From JAPPHA01 sp965221575 (GTDB taxonomy: Bacteria; Pseudomonadota; Alphaproteobacteria; Rhodobacterales; Rhodobacteraceae), in contig CBDCSM010000011.1 in the NCBI GenBank assembly GCA_965221575.1, positions 496,001 through 560,000 of the forward strand: a DNA stretch of 64,000 nucleotides, read 5' to 3'. The first letter of the stretch is position 1. Every line of letters starts with the position of its first letter. Under the pieces are notes generated by a model, which worked only from the letters and a program-made list of their open reading frames with translations, was not told the DNA's origin and ran no database searches. This document shows positions 1 through 7,563 of the stretch, piece after piece. Both the position numbers and the translations under genes were made by a program.

Positions 1-98
1 CGCGATTTTTTCCAAGTCGGGGTTCGCCCTGCGAAAGGCAGTGCCGCTCTCGCGCGACGAGCCGGCGTCGAGAACGAGCTGAAAGGATCGGAGGCGGA

Positions 99-1226
99 AT
101 GTCATCACTAACAGGCAAGGTCGTGCTCTTTATGGGCGTTGGCGAACCACTGGAGGAAGCAGAGTTCCCATTGCCGGAAGAGCTGGAGCCGGGTGCGATT
201 TTTGTCCGCACCAGCATCGCTACCGTGTGCGGCTCGGACATGCACAGCTGGCGCGGGCGCAGGCCTTTTCCGACCCCATCCGTGCTCGGTCATGAAGGGC
301 TCGGCATCATCGAGCGGCTCGGGCGCGACATCACCAGGGATGCCGTCGGCAACCCGCTGTCCGTTGGAGACCGTATCACCTGGTCAATCATGGCCAACTG
401 CGGCAACTGCTATTACTGCAGGATGACGGATCTGCCGCAGAAGTGCCAGAATCTCTTCAAGTACGGACACGACAAGAGCGACGTGCCCCCGTATTTCTTG
501 GGCACATTTGGCGAGTACGTCTATCTCAAGCCGGGCACCGGTGTGTTCAAGGTCCCGGACGACATGACGGATGAGGAAGCGTCGCCCTTGATGTGCGCAG
601 CAGCGACGGTAACAGGCGGCCTTGACAGAATCGACATGCAAACCGGCGACACCGTTGTCATCCAGGGGGCCGGGATGCTCGGCCTTTACGCCGCCGCATT
701 CGCCAAGGAACAGGGCGCTGGACGTGTCGTCATGATCGACATCCTGGACAAGCGCCTCGAGCTGGCGAAGGAATTCGGCGCCGATGTGTGCATCAACACC
801 GACAGGTGCACGGATCAGATGCTGATTGAAAACGTCTACGATCTTACCCGTGGCATCGGTGCCGACCTTGTGGTCGAGGTCAGTGGCTTTGCCAAGGTGG
901 TGCCTCTGGGCGCAAAATTGCTGCGCACCGGTGGCAAGTACCTGATGCAAGGGGCGGTCTATCCGAACGACAGTTTCACCCTTGATTCATATGACGTGAT
1001 CTTCAAGTGTCTGACCATCAAGGGGCTTCACAACTATCATTCGAAGTACCTTGGACGTGCCATGGACCTGGTTCATAAGAGCCGATCGAGGTACCCTTAT
1101 GAGAAACTCTCGGGCCCCAGTTTTCCGCTGACGGCCGAGGGCGTGACATCCGCTCTCGAGGCGTTGGAGAACCGTACCGCCATCCGGCCGATAGTAAGAC
1201 CTCAAGCTGCGAAAGGAGACTCCTGA
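99..1226 (+). CDS. Zinc-dependent alcohol dehydrogenase, phosphonate-catabolism-associated type
   Basis: This 375-residue protein is a medium-chain, zinc-binding alcohol dehydrogenase. The catalytic zinc ligands are visible as CGSD (Cys44) and GHEG (His65/Glu66). A structural-zinc cluster is seen at Cys101, Cys104, Cys107 and Cys116, and a Rossmann motif GAGMLGL lies near residue 190. The overall pattern, including LPQKC after the cysteine cluster, resembles the subgroup annotated as phosphonate-catabolism-associated alcohol dehydrogenase. The next gene overlaps its stop by one base (TGATG) and is a phosphonatase-like HAD hydrolase, so the two are probably one operon that processes an aldehyde or alcohol from an organophosphonate. 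The start is supported by a GGAG at 90-93. The substrate is inferred from context only. Confidence 0.85.
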   Translation: MSSLTGKVVLFMGVGEPLEEAEFPLPEELEPGAIFVRTSIATVCGSDMHSWRGRRPFPTPSVLGHEGLGIIERLGRDITRDAVGNPLSVGDRITWSIMANCGNCYYCRMTDLPQKCQNLFKYGHDKSDVPPYFLGTFGEYVYLKPGTGVFKVPDDMTDEEASPLMCAAATVTGGLDRIDMQTGDTVVIQGAGMLGLYAAAFAKEQGAGRVVMIDILDKRLELAKEFGADVCINTDRCTDQMLIENVYDLTRGIGADLVVEVSGFAKVVPLGAKLLRTGGKYLMQGAVYPNDSFTLDSYDVIFKCLTIKGLHNYHSKYLGRAMDLVHKSRSRYPYEKLSGPSFPLTAEGVTSALEALENRTAIRPIVRPQAAKGDS

Positions 1227-1954
1227 TGGGCAAAGTAAGCATGGTGATGTTCGATCTTTCCGGGACGACCGTCCACGACGATACCGGTGTACGGGATTGC
1301 CTGTACAAGGCGGCTGTGGAGTTCAACCTGGACACCACGCCCGACGAGATACTGCTCAACATGGGCACCAACAAGATTCATCTCTACCAGTTCCTGATTT
1401 CCAGGGCACAGGGCAAGGACCTCAAGATAGAGGATTTCGAAAAGGCCAAAGATCCCGAAACGCTTGAAGAAGCCAAGATGATATTTGACCGGTATACGGA
1501 TATCATGATCGATCACTACCGCAACGAGGTCAGGGAGGTGCCCGGGGCTGTCGATACGTTCAAGTGGTGTCACGACCACGGCATCATGGTCGCCACCGAC
1601 ACCGGCTTTCATCGAGACGTCACGACCGCCATCATGGACGGGCTGGGCTGGGTGAAGGACGGACTCGTCGATGTCGCTGTCGATGTCGAACATGTGCCCG
1701 GCGAACGAGGCCGGCCGGCACCCTTCATGATCTACTATGCCATGAGCGTGCTGGATGTACAGAATGTGCACGAAGTGATCAAGGTTGGGGACACGCCGGC
1801 AGACATGCTGGAAGGCTACAACGCAGGCTGCCGCGGCATCATTGGCGTGCTCAGCGGGCCCAGACCCGTCGAAGCCTGGGGACGGTACTGGCATACACAC
1901 GTAATCCCCAGTGTGGCAGAGCTGCCCGAACTCATTGAGAGTGAATTTCTCTAA
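1226..1954 (+). CDS. Phosphonatase-like HAD-superfamily hydrolase
   Basis: This 242-residue HAD hydrolase has its nucleophile Asp10 in the motif FDLSGTTV. The second motif position is Ser rather than Asp, which parallels the DxA motif of phosphonoacetaldehyde hydrolase (PhnX). A GRPAP motif near residue 165 and VGDTPADM near residue 190 (motif IV) are also typical of PhnX-like proteins. A strong AAGGAG lies ahead of the ATG, which overlaps the stop of the upstream dehydrogenase. Cleavage of a carbon-phosphorus bond or of a phosphate ester is inferred from family resemblance. A classical PhnX has a Schiff-base lysine in its cap domain, and I did not locate an equivalent here. It may therefore be one of the phosphonatase-like relatives of uncertain substrate. 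Confidence 0.82.
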   Translation: MGKVSMVMFDLSGTTVHDDTGVRDCLYKAAVEFNLDTTPDEILLNMGTNKIHLYQFLISRAQGKDLKIEDFEKAKDPETLEEAKMIFDRYTDIMIDHYRNEVREVPGAVDTFKWCHDHGIMVATDTGFHRDVTTAIMDGLGWVKDGLVDVAVDVEHVPGERGRPAPFMIYYAMSVLDVQNVHEVIKVGDTPADMLEGYNAGCRGIIGVLSGPRPVEAWGRYWHTHVIPSVAELPELIESEFL

Positions 1955-1955
1955 C

Positions 1956-2035
1956 ATGAAATTGACAGGCATGAAGCAGATCCTGCCGCATGCCGTCGCC
2001 GACGGCTACGGTTTGGCCGCGTCCAATCCGGTTGA
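1956..2035 (+). pseudogene. Truncated start of a class II aldolase-like gene
   Basis: Immediately after the HAD gene an ATG opens a frame whose first 26 residues (MKLTGMKQILPHAVADGYG, then LAASNPV) resemble the N-terminus of class II fructose/tagatose-bisphosphate aldolases (leader, then a GYG-x-A-x-N motif). The similarity stops at about 2033, where sequence of an opposite-strand IS3-type transposase begins. The simplest reading is a third operon gene cut off by a mobile element whose remainder was lost. The assignment rests on a short stretch. Confidence 0.4.
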
Positions 2036-2200
2036 CTGCGATTCCGCAAAGGCCATGACCCGGATCATCAGGGATCCACGGGTGAACTCTTCGAGGATGT
2101 TGAACACTCGGTAGGCACGTCCATCGCAGGTTCGGTCCCAGGCGAAGTCACAGGGCGAGACAAGGTTGGGCCGTTCGCTTCTGGCGAACCTCGTGCGCAA
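2030..2200 (-). mobile_element. IS3-family transposase (orfB) fragment
   Basis: On the minus strand, about 2173 down to 2057 encodes a DFAWDRTCDGRAYRVFNI segment followed by LEEFTRGSLMIRV. This matches the start of the integrase core of IS3-family OrfB proteins (the DF-x-x-x-RT-x-DGR and DE-x-TRE-x-L-x-IRV pattern). The rest of the transposase is missing, no inverted repeats are recognisable, and Asp/Glu positions are altered. It is an inactive scrap lying where the aldolase-like frame breaks off. Confidence 0.6.
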
Positions 2201-2418
2201 CTCTCCGAGCGGCTCCAGAATGTGGTCGGCCAGTCCGGACCGGCACCATCGGGCCGGCGAAGGACGCGTGATGGGCGCGCGAAGTTTCCCGGCAAAATTC
2301 GGCAAGCCGGAAGCCAGGTTCGTCTCACACGGTCGTTTCCCGCTTCAGGTTGGTTCTCCGTGGAATCTTGGAGAACCCGGTCGCGCTCCCAACGGCGGAA
2401 TCGACATGAAAAGGACCG

Positions 2419-3213
2419 TTACGATCCTCCGAGACGCAGGTCGGCGAGGCTGTCAACCTCGAAGTCGGCCGCTTTGCCGGGGTCCGGGTGGTTGAGTACT
2501 CCGGTCTTGACGAGGACCGTCGTGAGGCCGGCATTACGGCCAGCGGCAACATCGGTCTCGAGCTGGTCACCGATCATGATCGTGCGCACGGCGTCCGTAC
2601 CCAGCTTCCAGAGCGCGATCTCGACCAGCGCTGGCTCCGGCTTCCCGACAACGACGTGCGGCGAATCGAGACCCGCAGCCGAGGTGATCGCGGCGAGGAG
2701 GCTGCCGGCGCCGGGGATGAAGCCACCGGGAACCGGGTACATGCGGTCGGGATTGGTCCCGATCAGATACGCGCCGGAGCGGACTGCATCGGCCGCTTTC
2801 GCCAGCTTGTCGTAGTGGAAGTCTCGGTCCAGGCCGACAACGACGGCGTCCGCCTCACCGGTCGTCAATTTGCACCCGACCCCACGCAGCGTATCGCGCA
2901 GGGCGTCCGACCCCACCACATGCACCTTGGCGCCGTTCGGCCAGCGACCGCGCACAAAATTGGCCGCCGCTTCCCCGCTCGTGACCACATCTTCAGCCGT
3001 GGCGGGAATGCCCATACGGCCCAGCTTGGCGGCGAAGTGCGCGCTCGTGCCGGTGGAGTTGTTAGTGACATAGGCCACCCGCACGCCGTGCTCCATCCAG
3101 CCGCAAATCGCGGTGACCGCGTCGTCGATCGGCGTGTCCCCGCGATAGACGACGCCGTCCAGGTCGGAAACGACACCGCGAATATCGGGCAAGGTTACAG
3201 CTTCAGCGCTCAC
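2419..3213 (-). CDS. NagD-like HAD-IIA sugar phosphatase family protein
   Basis: This HAD subfamily IIA phosphatase is about 264 residues from the chosen GTG at 3213. It shows the nucleophile motif SDLDGVVYRG, motif II TNNS, a lysine in VGKPEPA and motif IV IMIGDQLETDV. The arrangement matches NagD and p-nitrophenylphosphatase relatives, which remove phosphate from small sugar or glycerol phosphates. An upstream TTG at 3312 would add 33 residues of low-complexity sequence before the conserved beta strand, so the GTG is preferred; its ribosome-binding site is weak. The gene stands alone between an IS3 scrap and a DUF4338 remnant. The substrate cannot be predicted. Confidence 0.82.
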   Translation of the reverse strand: MSAEAVTLPDIRGVVSDLDGVVYRGDTPIDDAVTAICGWMEHGVRVAYVTNNSTGTSAHFAAKLGRMGIPATAEDVVTSGEAAANFVRGRWPNGAKVHVVGSDALRDTLRGVGCKLTTGEADAVVVGLDRDFHYDKLAKAADAVRSGAYLIGTNPDRMYPVPGGFIPGAGSLLAAITSAAGLDSPHVVVGKPEPALVEIALWKLGTDAVRTIMIGDQLETDVAAGRNAGLTTVLVKTGVLNHPDPGKAADFEVDSLADLRLGGS

Positions 3214-3670
3214 TGGTGGTAACCTGGAAGATTTCCGCGGCCATAAGGGAATTGCTCCACGCTCCGCGGCCGGCCGCACCCACGAAGACTGCTCTGCGCG
3301 ATCCGACTTCAAACCGGTCCAGCGGCAACACTGCTCCGGTCAGCGCATGCCCATGGACAAACTGATTGCGAGACGCCCTTCCAAAAGGCATGATCAAGCA
3401 AGCCGCTGAACAAGTTGTGCAAAGGCTGGGCTCGTCACGCTGAATGTCGCAAGTCTTCGGACCTTGCGAGGCACAATGTATTCCAGATTGCACCATGAAA
3501 TATACGGTGATGATTGTTTCGGAATGTCCGTTCGTCTGTAAAGTGCCCCAAGAAGGCGCCGCTGTCGAGTCTCCGGCTCGGCGAATTGTGCAAAGAGATT
3601 TTCCTTCCGGGCGCTGTGAATATCGTCACCGACGCTTCCGCCACTGGCTCAGCCCTGGTTCGCCACAAGG
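3214..3670. other. Intergenic stretch without a recognisable gene
   Basis: I see no convincing coding frame here. Open frames on both strands have no family resemblance and probably reflect base composition. It separates the phosphatase gene from the DUF4338 remnant and may include decayed 3' sequence of that remnant. Confidence 0.4.
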
Positions 3671-3677
3671 ACATTTC

Positions 3678-4060
3678 CAGGACTGGACGGATGCCATAGA
3701 CCGCCGCGAAGTCCGCAACAACCCGCCGCGCAGCCATGGCGAGAACCTTCGATGCCAGGTACCTGACCGGATCCATGGCATGATCAGGAAGCGGGAATTG
3801 TTGATCACGCGATACAGGTTCCGTTCCCGGACCTCCGGCGTCCATCCGATGAAGTCATCGCGAGGTGCGGTCTTCCTGGCTGCGGCCGAGAAGCCGAGCA
3901 TGGCCAGCTGCCGGCCCTCCCGGTCCTGGACCGCATAGCGCATCTGCGCTCCGACAAGGGGCGTGTAGCCGAGGTAGTGACAGCGGGCGATGAAGCTGCC
4001 TTCTACATTTTGCATGATCCGAGAGACACGGGTCTGCAGCGCGTGCTCGATAGAACATGC
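3678..4060 (-). pseudogene. DUF4338 (DruA-like) gene remnant, frameshifted
   Basis: On the minus strand from about 4058 to 3761 the translation reads ARCHYLGYTPLVGAQ, then QLAMLGFSAAARKTAPRDDF and IGWTPEVRERNLYRVINN. These are hallmark blocks of the DUF4338 family, which includes DruA of the Druantia defence system and many solitary mobile relatives. The frame then shifts and resumes at about 3767-3678 with RYLASKVLAMAARRVVADF and AVYGIRPVL. The expected C-terminal block (ETFV, GTCY-x-AANW) is absent. At least one frameshift and both-end truncation make it nonfunctional. A second fragment, apparently from the N-terminal region of the same family, lies at 58.1-58.3 kb. Confidence 0.75.
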
Positions 4061-4079
4061 GTTGAAGTTGGTCTCCGTG

Positions 4080-4541
4080 CTAGGCGTCGACAGGCGAAAA
4101 CCACGTGAGAGAGGAATGATGCAGCGAGATCAGAACGCGCCCACCGAGCTTGTGATAGGCGAAGGTGTAGTCGACATGGGTCGCCTCGCCGCTGCCATCA
4201 AGAAACGTGTAGTGCCCCATATCCATCAGTCCACGCCCATCAGCCATCGGGATCGCACCAACGGCGCTGTGGAAATCCACTTGCGTCCACCCACGCTTGA
4301 GAAAGCCATGGTCGTTGGGATAGTTCGGGTCGCCGCCGACGAAATACGCACGCGCGCCTGTCCTGTCGTGTCGGATCACATCTGTCAAAGTCGGCTTGAA
4401 CAGTAACGGTGCGTCCGGGTCTCCGAAGTCATAGAGATCGAGCAGCCCGTCCACATCCTGCTCGGTTACGCAATTGGCCCAAGCGCGTTGTGCGGCAACG
4501 ACGTCAGCTTTGGTCATGTGTTCAAAATTGCGATCGGACAT
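4080..4541 (-). CDS. SnoaL/NTF2-like fold protein
   Basis: This 153-residue protein has the N-terminal helix pattern VVAAQRAWANCV followed by LLDLYD, as in SnoaL-like and CaMKII-association-domain-like NTF2-fold proteins. The C-terminus DYTFAYHKLGGRVLISLHHS resembles the closing strands of the family. These small cone-shaped proteins act as isomerases, hydrolases or accessory binding domains. A strong AGGAGG lies seven bases before the ATG at 4541. It is intact and well initiated although its surroundings are remnants. No specific reaction can be assigned. Confidence 0.75.
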   Translation of the reverse strand: MSDRNFEHMTKADVVAAQRAWANCVTEQDVDGLLDLYDFGDPDAPLLFKPTLTDVIRHDRTGARAYFVGGDPNYPNDHGFLKRGWTQVDFHSAVGAIPMADGRGLMDMGHYTFLDGSGEATHVDYTFAYHKLGGRVLISLHHSSLTWFSPVDA

Positions 4542-4934
4542 TGGACTGCCTCCTCTTGACCGATGGACCCCGGGGGCACGCGAAACAAACGCGCCGAGCT
4601 ACAAATTCTATCCTTCAAGACCATCTTTTCGTGGTGGATCGCGTACTCGACGACGTGCACTGAGACAAGGCGCATGCCTGCGACACCTTGCCCCCCAAAC
4701 ACCATGCAACGCACGCCAAACAGCCCTGCCCTTCCGAGAGATCGACGAATCGTAATACGAATGTCGCGTATTCGGCGTCTCTCGGTCAGCTCGATGAGTA
4801 AGCATCGTAATTCAGGTCTCAGACCCGCTTGCGGCATAATGCTGCGAACCGAGTAGAGAGACGCACCGATGATCCATGTCGGTTGCCCGATGGGGCCACG
4901 CGTGCTGTCATGCCAGAGGTTACGGCGGCAGAGC

Positions 4935-5310
4935 TTTCCTCGAATATCAGCAAGAGCCTCGGAAAAAATGACCGTCGCAGCGGTGGCTGATGGCGTCTTG
5001 GCCAACCTGTCTGCCCGGATCCCGGACGTTGTTAAGGTAGAACTGATCGACCGGAACGGTCCGCGTGCCCTGGAGATGGTCCGACATGATCTGGCCCATG
5101 TTTTGCCGAAGCGGTGTGGACGCTGTGGCCCGGCACGCGCACTGCCATAGGCCCGCGATTGGACATGGCTTTTTTTGCGACTTTGCTCGCGATGCGCCTT
5201 TCACGCCCGAAGATCTTCCCGCGATCGAGAGGATGACGCGGGAGATCATCGCTGCGCGCACGCCTTTCACCTGCGAGGTCTGGACCCGCGATCAGGCGAA
5301 AGACAGGCGA
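4935..5310 (+). pseudogene. thrS: Threonyl-tRNA synthetase N-terminal remnant, multiply frameshifted
   Basis: Three successive plus-strand frames together recreate the N-terminal editing part of ThrS. The first frame gives VAAVADGVLANLSARIPDV and then ALEMVRHDLAHVL (to about 5104). The next frame gives AEAVWTLWPGTRTAIGP. The third gives IGHGFFCDFARDAPFTPED and then AIERMTREIIAARTPFTCEV to about 5300. Alphaproteobacterial ThrS has the matching order of RHD-x-AHVLAEAV, WPGT, IGP, and FYYDFARDEPFTPEDL. Two frameshifts and loss of the catalytic core mark it as a decayed duplicate or displaced copy. A functional thrS must exist elsewhere. Confidence 0.75.
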
Positions 5311-5640
5311 TTAGACTACGGCGTCGGTTTGGTTTTCTCTCGCCCGTCGAAAAGAAGAATGCGGCAAACCATGGCATGTCACAGAACGAAGCCTGCCCGG
5401 TCGAATACGCGGACATAGATGAATTGGCGTCGTTGACGATGCGCCTGCCGCTGGCATCCTGATGCACCGATGGGCACCAGATCGCCGGGCGCGTCGGCAA
5501 ACCTGCGTTCGAAATAGGCGATGAATGTTCGACAGGCGTGAGTTGTCCGGCAAAGAACACAGGCACAATAGATTCTTCCTTGCCCAGCATCGTGGTTCTC
5601 CCGATACTTGTCACATTTAAAGCGAAGATATCAAAGGGAG
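5311..5640. other. Intergenic stretch, possible unidentified remnant
   Basis: There is no recognisable gene. A minus-strand frame around 5400-5600 (for example PAIWCPSVHQDASGRRIVND) looks protein-like but I cannot match it to a family, and it has no plausible start. The promoter of the downstream cyclase gene should lie in the last 100 bases. Confidence 0.3.
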
Positions 5641-5647
5641 TGATGCA

Positions 5648-6469
5648 ATGTGCCATCCAGTAATCATGGAGTATGTAAAAGGCAAAGCGCTGAGCCGACG
5701 GGACTTTTTTCGGGGGTCCGCAGCCGCGGGAGTAGCCATTGCGGCTTCCTCGGCGATGACCGCGCGCCCCGTTCTGGCCCAGGGTGCAACACAGGTCATC
5801 GATCTGACACACACGTTGACCCACGATTTCCCGACGTATTTCGGCGAACAGCAATTCTTCGATGAAGACGTGTTCACGTACGCGGAGCACAGCTTCAACC
5901 TGAAGACACTGCGCGTGAATGAGCACACGGGCACGCACATTGACGCGCCACTGCACTTCACCGACGGTGGGACATCGATCGATGAAGTTTCGGTCGAGTC
6001 CTTGGTCTGCCCGCTCGCCATCGTGGATATTCGCGAGAAGGCGGATGCAAATCCCGACGCCCAGCTGACGCCCGACGATTTGAAGGCCTGGATCTCTGTG
6101 AACGGGCCTATTCCGCAGGGCGCCTGTGTCGCCCAGAATGCCGGGTGGCAGTCACGGCTTGGCACTCCGGGTTTCCGCAACGCCGATGCGGACGGGAAAA
6201 TGCACTTTCCCGCCTTCCATGTCGAAGCGGTGAAGATGCTGCTCGAAGAAGCGGAGGTCGTGGGTATTGCCGTTGATACGCTATCCATCGACTACGGTCT
6301 CTCGGCTGACTTTATCACGCATTACACGTGGCTGCCTGAAAACCGCTGGGGGGTCGAGAACATGGCCAATGTCGATCAACTTCCCACCACCGGAGCAACT
6401 CTGGTCGTGGGTGCGCCCAAACACCAAGGCGGCACCGGCGGACCCTGTCGCTTGATTGCGCTGGTCTGA
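5648..6469 (+). CDS. TAT-exported cyclase-family (kynurenine formamidase-like) protein
   Basis: This 273-residue protein begins with a twin-arginine signal (SRRDFFRGSAAAGVAIAAS, ending at a likely ARPVLAQG cleavage site). It continues as a cyclase-family metal hydrolase. The metal-binding motif HTGTHIDAPLHF near residue 95 and the late block VGIAVDTLSIDYG fit this fold, in which His/Asp residues bind Zn or Mn. Members hydrolyse N-formylkynurenine or related amides. The TAT signal indicates that folded, metal-loaded protein is exported. GGGAG precedes the ATG at 5648, and an ATG at 5666 could be used instead. It has no intact partner nearby; an amidase remnant follows. Confidence 0.83.
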   Translation: MCHPVIMEYVKGKALSRRDFFRGSAAAGVAIAASSAMTARPVLAQGATQVIDLTHTLTHDFPTYFGEQQFFDEDVFTYAEHSFNLKTLRVNEHTGTHIDAPLHFTDGGTSIDEVSVESLVCPLAIVDIREKADANPDAQLTPDDLKAWISVNGPIPQGACVAQNAGWQSRLGTPGFRNADADGKMHFPAFHVEAVKMLLEEAEVVGIAVDTLSIDYGLSADFITHYTWLPENRWGVENMANVDQLPTTGATLVVGAPKHQGGTGGPCRLIALV

Positions 6470-6646
6470 ACAGTCGGCGTGGAAATTGATTGGCTTGGTT
6501 GGCCGCTCTTTGGAGAGAGTGGCTTGACCATGATCAACCAGTTAGACGAATGGGTGATGTTGTGAAGGACGATATGCCGCTCTGGCAATGAACCGGGACC
6601 CAGGTCGCGGGAAGCCACGCATAACGGCCACCTTTCGGACCTATAG

Positions 6647-6950
6647 GTCACCGAGGCCGCTCTCAATCGTAAGGCGACTGCGAACCGGTCGCTGAATGCG
6701 GTGGTCGAGAACCTCGTGGACGAAGCGCGCGCCGCTGCCAAAGCGCTCGATGCGCGCGCTGCCCCGAAAGGGCAGCTGCATGGGGTCCCGTTACAATCAA
6801 AGTCATGGTGGACAAAAAGGGCCATGCGACGAACAATGGAGTGGTCGCATTCGAAGACCTGATCGCTCCAAGTGACGCGCCTGTTGTGCATGACTTGAGG
6901 CCACCGGCGCCGGCATCATCGGTCGGACCAAGACAACGGAGTTTTCTGCA
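6647..6950 (+). pseudogene. Amidase-signature family gene remnant
   Basis: Consecutive plus-strand frames give NRSLNAVVENLVDEARAAAK, then GQLHGVP, then (after a one-base shift) VTIKVMVDKKGHATNNGVV and AFEDLIAPSDAPVVHDL, then (after another shift) ATGAGIIGRTKTTEF. This is the N-terminal region of an amidase-signature enzyme, including the catalytic lysine position in the VTIKV-x-VD-x-KG block. The Ser-Ser-Lys core and everything downstream are missing. Two frameshifts and truncation make it a pseudogene. Confidence 0.72.
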
Positions 6951-7168
6951 CAGCGGCAATCAGGATTAGAGTGTCGATCAAGGGGGCATGGCCGGCGGCC
7001 GTCAACATAAGGAGGGCGTAGCCCGACTGGATTTGACGGCCGCCGAAACGAAATTTTCTGTCTCCTCCTGGCCTCACTTGGTGCCTGCGGCTGGCCGGGT
7101 ACTGACCTTGCGACAATTCTCGAGCAAAGGAGCACAAGGTGTCCGGTCACCATGTTGCGGAAAACCGG

Positions 7169-7288
7169 ATGAGGCCTTTCATGAAACACAGGAAATCTCA
7201 CTCGACGGAAGTCTCCGCTACCAGGGTCGGCTTCAGTGCTGCCACCGGTTACCGAATTTACCAGGATCCGATGCTTCCCTCGCAGAAA
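7169..7288 (+). mobile_element. IS21-type transposase N-terminal fragment
   Basis: The translation MRPFMKHRKSHSTEVSATRV followed by GFSAATGYRIYQDPMLPSQK resembles the helix-turn-helix at the beginning of one group of IS21-like IstA transposases (FM-x-x-R...A-x-x-G-x-S-x-x-T-x-x-R-I-x-x-DP-x-LPSQK). Only about 40 residues remain before the frame runs directly into a different protein's C-terminus, so a junction of two remnants is present. The family call is from memory of the pattern. Confidence 0.45.
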
Positions 7289-7462
7289 GTTGCAGAGGGT
7301 AGCGTGGAGACAACCGAACGCGACCTGTCCTACGCGAAAAAGCTGCTCGACGCCTACGAGGAACCGAAATTCGAAGCGGACAAGGACGAGGCATTGCCCG
7401 AATATGTCGCGCATCGCGAACGTGAAATCCCCGCTGAAGACGCATTGAACCAGACGTTTTGA
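7289..7462 (+). pseudogene. Trimethylamine methyltransferase (MttB-like) C-terminal remnant
   Basis: The frame continuing from the IS21 scrap ends with AKKLLDAYEEPKFEADKDEA and LPEYVAHREREIP. This closely follows the C-terminal consensus of MttB-family methyltransferases (LLDAYE-x-P-x-x-D-x-x-x-D-x-AL-x-x-YVA-x-REREIP). The catalytic barrel is absent, so only about 55 codons remain. MttB-family enzymes demethylate trimethylamine or betaines. This is the relic of a lost gene. Confidence 0.55.
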
Positions 7463-7563
7463 GTCGGTTCCAGTCGTGGTTCAGGAGCTTGTGGGTTCGC
7501 TCCAGGGGTTGTGTTCCGGCGGGGATGCCGCGAGCCTGCGCCCGGTTTCCTCAGTTCCCGGCT

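Noticed and set aside
1..98. Possible 3' end of a gene upstream of the alcohol dehydrogenase
   Set aside because: Two plus-strand frames are open here, but neither has a recognisable C-terminal motif, so no call is made.
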